Of a DNA stretch of 5,607 nt, positions 1-5,580 are shown piece after piece. The stretch is taken from positions 1 to 5,607 of the forward strand of contig JAUHYJ010000279.1 of assembly GCA_030425785.1 (NCBI GenBank). The letters are read 5' to 3'. A program made the translations under genes and the position numbers. Below the pieces are notes generated by a model. It saw nothing but the letters and a program-made list of their open reading frames with translations, did no database searches and had not been told where the DNA came from. This DNA is from Acidimicrobiia bacterium. GTDB lineage: Bacteria > Actinomycetota > Acidimicrobiia > Acidimicrobiales > Ilumatobacteraceae. How positions within the stretch are numbered: position 1 is the first letter of the stretch; the number at the start of each line of letters is the position of its first letter.

Positions 1-29
1 CGGAACATCGTGACGTGACGGAACGGCAC
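1..29 (-). CDS. Start of a probable Dabb (stress-responsive A/B barrel) domain protein, partial
   Basis: Only the first nine codons are in the window; the gene runs off the left edge. The reading from the GTG at 29 is VPFRHVTMF. Dabb-domain (A/B barrel) proteins commonly begin with a short strand of the form xxRHVxxF, and this is the only basis for the family call. The start is supported by an AAGG Shine-Dalgarno-like sequence at positions 41-38, eight bases before the GTG and overlapping the TAA stop of galK, so translation of the two genes may be coupled. The gap to galK is ten bases, which suggests one transcript. Dabb proteins are small ferredoxin-like-fold proteins with varied or unknown roles, so no function can be given here. 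With so little sequence, the product name is tentative; the presence of a gene start is somewhat better supported. Confidence 0.42.
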
Positions 30-39
30 GCCGTCGACC

Positions 40-1182
40 TTAGGCCGGTCGTGCGTCGGCGGTGACGACCTCGGCGCCGGCCGCCGGTGCACAGATCCAC
101 ACCCGTGCGGTCAACCCATCGTGGTGGTAGCGGGCGACCACGTCGGCGGCGAACGCATCGGCTTCGTCGGCGCGCACGAGCGCCACGGCGCAGCCGGCGA
201 AGCCACCGCCGGTCATCCGGGCGCCGAGGCATCCGGGTGCGTCGGCCGCGACCTCGACGATCCGGTCGAGGCCCGGCCCCGACACCGCGAAGTCGTCGCG
301 CAGCGACCTGTGGCTCGCCGACATCAGGCGACCGAGTTCGACGGCGTCGTCCGCGGTCATCGCCTCGGCCGCCGACAACGTGCGCTCGTTCTCCGAGATC
401 ACGTGACGGGCACGCCGGCGGTCGGTGTCGTCGCGCACCCTCTCGAGGTCGGCTGACGTGGCGTCGCGCAAGGCGGGCACGCCGATGTCGCGAGCGGCGC
501 GCTCGCACGACGTGCGCCGCTCGCCGTACGCGGCCTCGGCGAGCACGCGACGCGTCGAGGTGTCGAGGATCGCCACCACCGCGCCGCTCGGCAGCGGCGT
601 CGGGGTGAGCGTGAGGGCACGGCAGTCCATCAAGCTGGCGTGGCCGGCCACGGCGCCGGCGCTGATGAACTGGTCCATGATCCCGCTCGGGAGCCCGACC
701 ACCTCGTTCTCGATCCGCTGACCGAGCCGGGCGACGTCGATCGGCGACCGGCGGACGCCGGCTCGCGCGAGCAGCGCCGTGATCGCCGCCACCTCGAGCG
801 CGGCGGACGACGACAGGCTCGCGCCGGTCGGGATGTCGGTGTCGATCGTCGCTCGCCAGCCGCCGGCCGGCACGTGGGTGAGGGCGATGACACCGGCCAG
901 GTGCCGGGCCCACGTCGGCGCGTCACGGGGGTCGGCGGCCGGATCGAGCACGACCTCGCCGAACCCGGCGGCGTCGATCTCGACCGGGCCCGTTGCCTGG
1001 TCGCCGTGCGAGCCGAGTGCGATCACCGTGTCGAACGGCAGCGCCATCGGCATCGTGTAGCCGTCGTTGTAGTCGGTGTGCTCGCCGATCAGGTTGACCC
1101 GCCCGGGCGCACGCACGACGACGTCGGGTTCGCCCCAGCGTTCGCCGAACCGCCGGACGGAGCGCTCGAGGGCAGTCGCCAC
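40..1182 (-). CDS. galK: Galactokinase (GHMP kinase family)
   Basis: The 380-aa cytoplasmic enzyme phosphorylates alpha-D-galactose at C1 with ATP, the first committed step of the Leloir pathway. The galactokinase signature GRVNLIGEHTDYNDG is at residues 27-41. The GHMP ATP-binding motif PTGASLSSSAALE is at 118-130, ENEVVGLPSGIMDQF at 158-172, and the C-terminal glycine-rich motif GARMTGGGFAGCA at 320-332. Arg28 and Asp170 correspond to the catalytic Arg/Asp pair of known galactokinases. Length is normal for the family (about 380-390). I chose the GTG at 1182 because the conserved N-terminus begins about 20 residues later; the in-frame upstream extension to 1485 is antisense to the DUF3107 gene and looks non-biological. 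No clear Shine-Dalgarno precedes it, but a TAGGTT box lies seven bases upstream, which fits a leaderless message. galT and galE are not in the window. Other GHMP sugar kinases (for example N-acetylgalactosamine kinase) are a less likely alternative. Confidence 0.95.
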   Translation of the reverse strand: MATALERSVRRFGERWGEPDVVVRAPGRVNLIGEHTDYNDGYTMPMALPFDTVIALGSHGDQATGPVEIDAAGFGEVVLDPAADPRDAPTWARHLAGVIALTHVPAGGWRATIDTDIPTGASLSSSAALEVAAITALLARAGVRRSPIDVARLGQRIENEVVGLPSGIMDQFISAGAVAGHASLMDCRALTLTPTPLPSGAVVAILDTSTRRVLAEAAYGERRTSCERAARDIGVPALRDATSADLERVRDDTDRRRARHVISENERTLSAAEAMTADDAVELGRLMSASHRSLRDDFAVSGPGLDRIVEVAADAPGCLGARMTGGGFAGCAVALVRADEADAFAADVVARYHHDGLTARVWICAPAAGAEVVTADARPA

Positions 1183-1189
1183 GGGAGCG

Positions 1190-1195
1190 AACCTA
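1190..1195 (-). promoter_or_regulatory. Candidate -10 box for galK (leaderless)
   Basis: On the minus strand the hexamer TAGGTT fits the actinobacterial TANNNT -10 pattern and is followed by seven bases and then the GTG start of galK. Transcription would therefore begin at or next to the start codon. No recognisable -35 element (TTGACA-like) is seen 17-18 bases further upstream. The call rests on a short degenerate motif and its spacing. Confidence 0.3.
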
Positions 1196-1217
1196 CCGGT
1201 GGGGCGCCCGCACCCGA

Positions 1218-1237
1218 CGAGCGAGACGTCGAGCGAG
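1218..1237. repeat. Short direct repeat in the divergent galK/DUF3107 intergenic region
   Basis: The octamer CGAGCGAG occurs at 1218-1225 and again at 1230-1237, giving a 12-base period with ACGT between the copies. It lies roughly midway between the two divergent -10 boxes, where a regulator could touch both promoters. It could equally be chance in GC-rich DNA. A GGGCGCCC palindrome at 1202-1209 lies close by. Confidence 0.3.
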
Positions 1238-1257
1238 TCGTGGGGCGATCGGCCAGA

Positions 1258-1263
1258 TACGGT
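1258..1263 (+). promoter_or_regulatory. Candidate -10 box for the DUF3107-led operon (leaderless)
   Basis: TACGGT fits the TANNNT -10 pattern and lies seven bases before the GTG at 1271, so the transcript would start at or within a base of the start codon. There is no useful Shine-Dalgarno in front of this GTG, which agrees with a leaderless message. No convincing -35 is seen. The same TACGGT hexamer stands before the tetR start on the other strand at 5568-5563. Confidence 0.33.
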
Positions 1264-1270
1264 GCAGGCC

Positions 1271-1501
1271 GTGGACGTACGCATTGGTGTGACGCAGGCT
1301 CCTCGCGAGATCACGCTCGAGGTCGACGACGACGCTCGCGACGACGTGAAGTCGAAGGTCGAGGCGGCCCTGTCCGGTGCCGTCGACGTGCTGTGGGTCA
1401 CCGACAAGCGCGGCCGCGACATCGGGGTGCCCGCCGCGAAGATCGCGTACGTCGAGGTCGGTTCCGCCGACGGCGATCGCCGCATCGGCTTCGGCGGCTG
1501 A
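1271..1501 (+). CDS. DUF3107 family small protein
   Basis: This is a 76-aa acidic, soluble protein with no signal peptide, membrane segment or cysteine. It opens with VDVRIGVTQAPREITLEV (residues 1-18), continues through a predicted helix rich in Asp, Lys and Ala (about 20-36), and ends with the conserved-looking stretch VPAAKIAYVEVG (53-64) before a Gly-rich tail, RIGFGG. The pattern (IGV-x-x-APRE near the start, VPA-x-KIAYVE near the end) and length match the actinobacterial DUF3107 family, of which M. tuberculosis Rv3208A (TB9.4) is a member as I recall it. Its molecular function is not established. The GTG at 1271 is chosen because the family's conserved strand begins at once after it and a TACGGT box precedes it by seven bases; the in-frame extension upstream overlaps galK and lacks family similarity. 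It is first in a same-strand run, with 22 bases to the next gene. Confidence 0.85.
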   Translation: MDVRIGVTQAPREITLEVDDDARDDVKSKVEAALSGAVDVLWVTDKRGRDIGVPAAKIAYVEVGSADGDRRIGFGG

Positions 1502-1523
1502 GCAGCCCCGTGGGCCGCGAGCC

Positions 1524-2489
1524 ATGACGTCGCAGGTCGAGGACCTCCTCCTCGACCGGCGTCTCGTCTTCGTCACCGGCAAGGGCGGGGTCGGCAAGAC
1601 GTCGATCGCGGCCGCACTGGCCGAGCTGGCCGCCCGCAGCGGCCGCCGGACGCTCGTGTGCGAGATGGACGCGAAAGGGGCGCTGGCCGACGCCCTCGGT
1701 GCCGACGCGCTCGAGTTCGAGCCGCGCGAGATCGAGCCGAACCTGTTCGGGATGGCGATGAACACCGAGGACTCGCTGCGCGAGTACCTGCGGCTGTTCG
1801 TCAAGGTGCCGTTCCTCGGCAAGATCGGACCGTTGGCCCGCACGTTCGACTTCGTGGCCGACGCCGCCCCCGGCGTGAAGGAGATCCTCGCCGTCGGCAA
1901 GCTGTGCCACGAGGTCCGCGAGCGAAACTACGACGTCGTCATCGTCGACGCCGAAGCGAGTGGCCACATCGTCGCCCAGATCGGGGCACCACACGTCATC
2001 CGCAACCTGGTCCAGGTCGGCATGGTGCGCGACCAGACCGACTGGATGCTCGACATCCTGCACGACCCGGCAACGACCGCTGTCGCGATCGTCACGACGC
2101 CCGAGGAGATGCCCGTCAACGAGACGCTCGACCTCGTCGACCGGCTCGAGGACGAGACGGGCGTCGCGCCGACCGCGGTCGTCGCCAACCGGGTCCTGTC
2201 GTCGTGGTTCGACGACGACGAGATGCAGCTGGTGAGTGCGCTCGGTGACCACGTCGACCTGCTCGTGGAGGCGGTCGGCAAGGGGGCGGCGACCGTCGTG
2301 GCGGCCGCGCACATCGCCGAGGCGCGCCGGGCCATCGGTGCCGGCCACCTCGAGCGCCTGCGAACGGGGTTGCGGGACGCCGTCGGCGACGTGCCCATGT
2401 TCGAGGTGCCGGAGCTGTTCACGCGAGCGACGGGTCGGCGGGTGGTGACCCTGGTCGCCGATGCGCTCGAATCGGCCGAGGCGACGTGA
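1524..2489 (+). CDS. ArsA/Get3-like ATPase, first of a pair (BagA/Rv3679-like)
   Basis: The 321-aa cytosolic ATPase belongs to the SIMIBI class (MinD/ArsA/Get3). The deviant Walker A motif GKGGVGKT is at residues 19-26, with signature lysine Lys20 and P-loop Lys25. Switch I is DAKGALADALG at 49-59, and Switch II is DAEASGH at 142-148 where ArsA/Get3 have DTAPTGH. A helical insert (about 80-125) occupies the place of the Get3 client-binding region. Only two cysteines (46, 128) are present, so both the Get3 CxxC zinc site and the ArsA arsenite-binding cysteines are missing, and no arsenic efflux gene is nearby; an arsenite-pump role is unlikely. The ATG at 1524 places the P-loop close to the N-terminus as usual; its Shine-Dalgarno is weak. 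The gene overlaps the next ATPase gene. Order and size match M. tuberculosis Rv3679/Rv3680 (BagA/BagB), reported as Get3 homologues that act together. The client or substrate here is unknown. Confidence 0.9.
   Translation: MTSQVEDLLLDRRLVFVTGKGGVGKTSIAAALAELAARSGRRTLVCEMDAKGALADALGADALEFEPREIEPNLFGMAMNTEDSLREYLRLFVKVPFLGKIGPLARTFDFVADAAPGVKEILAVGKLCHEVRERNYDVVIVDAEASGHIVAQIGAPHVIRNLVQVGMVRDQTDWMLDILHDPATTAVAIVTTPEEMPVNETLDLVDRLEDETGVAPTAVVANRVLSSWFDDDEMQLVSALGDHVDLLVEAVGKGAATVVAAAHIAEARRAIGAGHLERLRTGLRDAVGDVPMFEVPELFTRATGRRVVTLVADALESAEAT
2478..2481 (+). promoter_or_regulatory. Ribosome binding site deciding the start of the second ATPase
   Basis: GAGG ends seven bases before the ATG at 2489 and only four before the alternative GTG at 2486. 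The spacing favours the ATG. The site lies inside the last codons of the upstream ATPase, so the two are probably translationally coupled. Confidence 0.5.
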
Positions 2490-3640
2490 TGGCGGCCTCG
2501 CTCGTGTCCCTGCTGGCCGCGAAGGAGATGGTGCTCGTCTGCGGATCGGGCGGCGTCGGCAAGACGACCACGGCCGCGGCCATGGGGGTGGCGGCGGCGA
2601 CGCACACGCGCGGTCGGGTCCTGGTCATGACCGTCGACCCCGCTCGGCGACTGGCGGATGCGCTCGGTGTCGGGGCCCTCGGCAACGACGCGACCCGGGT
2701 GCCCGACGACGCCTTCGTCGACGCGGGTGTCGAACCCCACGGTGAGCTGTGGGCGGCGATGCTCGACACCAAGGCCGGGTGGGACGAGTTGATCCGTCGG
2801 CACGCCCCCGACGCCCAGCTGCGCGATTCGGTCCTGGCCAACCCGCTGTACCAGAACATCACGAGTCGGTTCGTGCACAGTCACGACTACCTCGCGATGG
2901 AACGCCTGCACGAGCTGCACACCTCCGGCGAGTGGGACCTCATCATCGTCGACACGCCGCCGTCGAGGAACGCCATCTCGTTCCTCGACGCGCCGGGGCG
3001 GATGAAGGAGTTCTTCGGGTCGCGCCTGCTCAAGTGGCTCACGGTGCCGTACCGGTCACGGCTGTTCACGATGGCCTCGAAGCCCTTCTACCAGGTCGCC
3101 GACCGCGTCCTCGGGTCCCGGTTCCTGCAGGACATCGCCGAGTTCTTCATCCTGTTCCAGACGATGGAGCAGGGCTTCGTGCGTCACGCCCGCCAGGTCG
3201 AGCGACTGCTGTCCGACCCGCGCACGACCTTCGTCGTCGTCTCGACGCTCGAGGCGGCACCGACCCACGAGGCGTCCTACCTCGCCCGTGCGTTGGCCCG
3301 GCGCGAGCTGCCGCTCGGTGCGATCGTCGCGAACCGCGTCCTGCCACGGGCGTTCACCGCCAAGGCGGCGGGCACGAGCGCACGCAAGCTCGGCAAGGCG
3401 GCGGGTGGCGAGCTCGCGCCCCGCCTCGCCGGCGAGCTCGGCACCGACGCCGATGCCGTCGAGCACGTGCTCGGCGAGCTGTCGGAGCGGTTCGCCGACG
3501 TGGCGATCGTCGCGACGCGCGAGGCGGAGCGGCAGGCCGAGCTGTCCGAGCTGGCACCGATGCTGGTGACGATCCCGGTGCTCGACCGCGACGTCAACGA
3601 ACTGTCCGACCTCGCCGAACTCGCTCGGAGCTTCACGTGA
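2489..3640 (+). CDS. ArsA/Get3-like ATPase, second of a pair (BagB/Rv3680-like)
   Basis: This is a 383-aa SIMIBI-class ATPase. Walker A is GSGGVGKT at residues 19-26, keeping P-loop Lys25 but with Ser20 in place of the signature lysine that Get3, ArsA and the upstream partner have. Switch I, DPARRLADALG (50-60), is close to the Get3/ArsA form; Switch II reads DTPPSRN (155-161) instead of DTAPTGH. Residues about 170-230 form a long, partly hydrophobic and Phe-rich helical stretch (FFGSRLLKWL, then a segment ending AEFFILFQTMEQGF), where Get3 has its client-binding subdomain. The only cysteine is Cys18, so no zinc or arsenite site is present. The start is ATG 2489 (one-base overlap with the upstream stop, TGATG); GTG 2486 would add one residue and is also possible. 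The gene's own stop overlaps the GTG of the methyltransferase. I infer a hetero-oligomer with the upstream ATPase; the substrate is unknown. Confidence 0.9.
   Translation: MAASLVSLLAAKEMVLVCGSGGVGKTTTAAAMGVAAATHTRGRVLVMTVDPARRLADALGVGALGNDATRVPDDAFVDAGVEPHGELWAAMLDTKAGWDELIRRHAPDAQLRDSVLANPLYQNITSRFVHSHDYLAMERLHELHTSGEWDLIIVDTPPSRNAISFLDAPGRMKEFFGSRLLKWLTVPYRSRLFTMASKPFYQVADRVLGSRFLQDIAEFFILFQTMEQGFVRHARQVERLLSDPRTTFVVVSTLEAAPTHEASYLARALARRELPLGAIVANRVLPRAFTAKAAGTSARKLGKAAGGELAPRLAGELGTDADAVEHVLGELSERFADVAIVATREAERQAELSELAPMLVTIPVLDRDVNELSDLAELARSFT
3627..3630 (+). promoter_or_regulatory. Ribosome binding site for the RlmI-like methyltransferase
   Basis: GGAG lies six bases before the GTG at 3637, within the last codons of the second ATPase. 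It fixes the methyltransferase start at the GTGA overlap and argues against a much longer upstream reading of the same frame. Confidence 0.55.
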
Positions 3641-4872
3641 CCGATCCGCTCTCGTCCCTGCCCGAGCCCGACGATCGTCGGCTCGCCGTGCGCGTCACCG
3701 CCGATGCGCTGCGTCAGCTCCGTGGCGGGAGCCCGTGGTTGTACGACGGCTCGATCACGTCGGTCAGCCACGAGGGCGACCCCGGTGACCTCGCCGTCGT
3801 GTTCGACCACGATCGCAAGTTCGCCGCGATCGGTCTGTACGACCCGTCGTCGCCGATCCGGGTCAAGGTCCTGCACGCCGGTGATCCGCAACAGATCGAC
3901 GCCGGATTCTGGCGTTCGCGCATCGGGACCGCCGTCGAGCGACGATCGGCGCTCGCCGACGATCCCGGCACGAACGCCTACCGCCTCGTCCACGGCGAGA
4001 ACGACGCCCTCCCGGGGCTGGTCGCCGACCGCTACGCCGACACGATCGTCGTCAAGCTGTACAGCCCGGCGTGGTTCCCGCACCTGCGCCCGGTGGTCGA
4101 CGCACTGCTCGCCCACCGGCCGGCCGAGCGGGTCGTGCTCCGGCTCGGCCGATCGGTCGCCGCGGGGGAGACGTTCGGGCTCGTCGACGGCGACGTCGTG
4201 CACGGGCCCGCGGTCGCCGGGCCGGTGCGCTTCGTCGAGCGCCACCTGTCGATGGAGGCCGACGTCGTGCACGGCCAGAAGACGGGTCACTTCCTCGATC
4301 AGCGCGACAACCGCGCCCTCGTGCGCGGCATGGCGTCCGGCACCGACGTGCTCGACGTGTTCGCGTCGACCGGTGGGTTCGCGCTGTCGGCGGCGGCCGG
4401 TGGGGCGACCTCCGTCCATCTGATCGACCAGTCGGCGCCGGCGTTGGCGACCGCCGAGCGGAACCTCGCGCACAACCGGCACCTCCCCGAGGTGCGCCGC
4501 TGTGCGGTGCACACGACGGTCGGTGACGCCTTCGAGGTGCTCCAGCGCCTCGCCGGTCGCGACGAGCGATTCGACATCGTCGTCGTCGACCCGCCGAGCT
4601 TCGCGTCGAACCAGGCGGCGGTGCCGAGGGCGCTCGCGGCGTACGGGCGGCTGACCCGGCTGGCGCTGGCGGTCACGAAGCCCGGTGGCACGCTGGTCCA
4701 GGCGTCGTGCTCGAGCCGCGTCACCGCCGACGACTTCGCCCAGACCGTGCTCGACGCCGCCGCATCGGCGAAGCGCGAGGTCGTCGAGCTACGTCGCACC
4801 GGGCATGCGGTCGATCACCCGATCGGCTTCGAGTTCGGCGCCTACCTCAAGGCGATCTACCTCCGGGCCTGA
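3637..4872 (+). CDS. RlmI-like class I SAM-dependent 23S rRNA methyltransferase with PUA domain
   Basis: The 411-aa protein has the layout of the RlmI/YccW family (COG1092), which in E. coli makes 5-methylcytosine at C1962 of 23S rRNA. An N-terminal PUA RNA-binding domain spans roughly residues 16-90. The family motif YRLVHGENDALPGLVADRY is at 115-133 and HGQKTGHFLDQRDNR at 212-226. SAM-binding motif I is VLDVFASTGGF (238-248), with acidic ribose-binding Asp264 after it. Motif IV, DPPSF, is at 318-322, and motif VI, SCSS, at 357-360 supplies the probable catalytic Cys358. Length is close to the family norm (about 390-400). The GTG at 3637 overlaps the preceding TGA as GTGA and has a GGAG site six bases upstream. 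The same frame stays open far upstream to 2749, but that part is a shadow of the ATPase gene. The target base is inferred from the family; a related specificity on another RNA cannot be excluded. Confidence 0.9.
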   Translation: MTDPLSSLPEPDDRRLAVRVTADALRQLRGGSPWLYDGSITSVSHEGDPGDLAVVFDHDRKFAAIGLYDPSSPIRVKVLHAGDPQQIDAGFWRSRIGTAVERRSALADDPGTNAYRLVHGENDALPGLVADRYADTIVVKLYSPAWFPHLRPVVDALLAHRPAERVVLRLGRSVAAGETFGLVDGDVVHGPAVAGPVRFVERHLSMEADVVHGQKTGHFLDQRDNRALVRGMASGTDVLDVFASTGGFALSAAAGGATSVHLIDQSAPALATAERNLAHNRHLPEVRRCAVHTTVGDAFEVLQRLAGRDERFDIVVVDPPSFASNQAAVPRALAAYGRLTRLALAVTKPGGTLVQASCSSRVTADDFAQTVLDAAASAKREVVELRRTGHAVDHPIGFEFGAYLKAIYLRA

Positions 4873-4876
4873 CCCA

Positions 4877-4920
4877 GGCGTCATCCCGCCGCGGTGGCAC
4901 TGCGGTGCTGGGATGGTGCC
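4877..4920. terminator. GC-rich hairpin between convergent genes, probable bidirectional terminator
   Basis: GGCGTCATCCC (4877-4887) pairs with GGGATGGTGCC (4910-4920) as an 11-base stem with two G-U type wobbles. An inner helix of GCCGC (4888-4892) with GCGGT (4902-4906) extends it. It starts four bases after the methyltransferase stop and ends one base before the tetR stop, filling the 49-base gap between converging genes. There is no run of T on either side, so termination may rest on the hairpin alone, as is common in high-GC actinobacteria. Confidence 0.5.
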
Positions 4921-4921
4921 G

Positions 4922-5554
4922 TCAGGACGTGGCGTCGGACGGTGCCGTGAGGCGGAGGAACCGGTCGACCGCCTGCTCGGCTGCTCGCCGCGCCGCCGGC
5001 GGCGCGGGCGGGTCGTCGCCGAGCAGGACGGTGATCTGCACGTCGCGCACGACGAGCCCGTAGAACAGCCGGAATGCCTCGGACGGATCCGGCGCCTCGA
5101 GCATGCCGGCGTCCGAGAGTGCGGCGAGGTACCCCTCGACGATCGGACCGATCCGGTGGCGACCGCCGGCGAGCAACGCGGCGGCGAGTTCGGCGTCGGT
5201 CATGGCGGCGCGATTGAGGGCGATCGACGATGGGCTCGTCAGCAACGTGAGGAGGCCGGTCGCGTAGTCGACGAGCACCTCGCGGTGATCGCGATCGTCG
5301 GCGAGCGCGGCGGTGACCGCCGCCGCCGACCGATCGGCGTTGCGTTCGATGAGGGCCCGCAGGACACCGGTGCGATCGCCGAACCATGCGTAGAGCGTCT
5401 CTTTCGACGCTCCGGCTCGTCGGGCGACCGCCAGCATCGTGAGGCCGCCGACGCCGTCCTCGACCAGGACGGCGAGTGCGGCGTCGAGGATGGCCTGTTC
5501 ACGCTGTTCACGTTCTGCGGCCGGCAGGCGGCCGCGACGCTTCGTCGGTGTCAC
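4922..5554 (-). CDS. TetR/AcrR family transcriptional regulator
   Basis: The 210-aa protein has a basic N-terminal tail (TPTKRRGR, residues 2-9), then a TetR_N DNA-binding domain over about residues 18-68. The helix-turn-helix reads from TMLAVARRAGASKETLYAWFG (39-59), including the characteristic AGxSKxTLYxxF pattern. The remaining ~140 residues form an all-helical ligand-binding and dimerisation domain too divergent to tell the inducer. Length is typical of the family. I chose GTG 5554 instead of the ATG at 5593: the extra 13 codons would be encoded by a region that is clearly a promoter with palindromes, and the TACGGT box eight bases before the GTG suits a leaderless start. It converges on the methyltransferase gene across a hairpin and diverges from an unseen gene to the right. 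Self-repression and control of that gene are inferred from the operator-like palindromes. Confidence 0.92.
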   Translation of the reverse strand: MTPTKRRGRLPAAEREQREQAILDAALAVLVEDGVGGLTMLAVARRAGASKETLYAWFGDRTGVLRALIERNADRSAAAVTAALADDRDHREVLVDYATGLLTLLTSPSSIALNRAAMTDAELAAALLAGGRHRIGPIVEGYLAALSDAGMLEAPDPSEAFRLFYGLVVRDVQITVLLGDDPPAPPAARRAAEQAVDRFLRLTAPSDATS

Positions 5555-5567
5555 GGTTGACAACCGT
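5553..5567. promoter_or_regulatory. Candidate TetR operator 1 (perfect 15-base palindrome)
   Basis: ACGGTTG-A-CAACCGT has seven-base arms that pair perfectly around a central base. It covers the rightward -35 hexamer, touches the tetR GTG start codon and overlaps the tetR -10 box. Repressor bound here could block both directions. Size and symmetry fit TetR-family operators; binding itself is inferred. Confidence 0.55.
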
Positions 5568-5568
5568 A
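5563..5568 (-). promoter_or_regulatory. Candidate -10 box for tetR (leaderless)
   Basis: On the minus strand TACGGT is followed by eight bases and then the GTG at 5554. It fits TANNNT and the spacing of a leaderless start, and matches the hexamer in front of the DUF3107 gene. It overlaps both palindromes, as expected of an autoregulated gene. No clear -35 is present. Confidence 0.35.
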
Positions 5569-5580
5569 CCACGTCGTACG
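5565..5580. promoter_or_regulatory. Candidate TetR operator 2 (16-base near-palindrome)
   Basis: CGTACCACGTCGTACG is symmetric about 5572/5573 at 14 of 16 positions; only the pair at 5570/5575 mismatches. It fills most of the spacer between the rightward -35 and -10 boxes and abuts operator candidate 1. Its sequence differs from that of operator 1, so the two may bind the same protein with different strength, or one may serve another regulator. Confidence 0.45.

Noticed and set aside
1183..1485. N-terminal extension of galactokinase to 481 aa
   Set aside because: It is antisense to the DUF3107 gene, low-complexity Ser/Arg/Thr-rich, and would make the enzyme about 100 residues longer than the family; the conserved N-terminus fits GTG 1182.
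1928..2920. Minus-strand open frame of 330 aa across the ATPase pair
   Set aside because: It is antisense to well-supported coding sequence and has the low-complexity composition of a shadow frame.
2749..3636. Extension of the methyltransferase frame to 707 aa
   Set aside because: The extra 296 residues are an Arg/Ala/Pro-rich shadow in another frame of the second ATPase; the GTG at 3637 has a good ribosome site and fits family length.
1524..3640. Arsenite efflux (ArsA/ArsB) system
   Set aside because: The arsenite-binding cysteines are absent from both ATPases, and there is no arsB, arsC, arsR or arsD in the window; the pair better fits the Get3-like BagA/BagB type.
3277..4512. Long minus-strand open frame of 411 aa opposite the methyltransferase and ATPase genes
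   Set aside because: It has no recognisable motif and an Arg/Val/Gly-rich composition, and it overlaps two strongly supported genes; open antisense frames are common at this GC content.
4685..5560. Plus-strand open frame of 291 aa across the methyltransferase end and tetR
   Set aside because: It is made of shadows of two genes joined through the terminator hairpin, with no family similarity seen.
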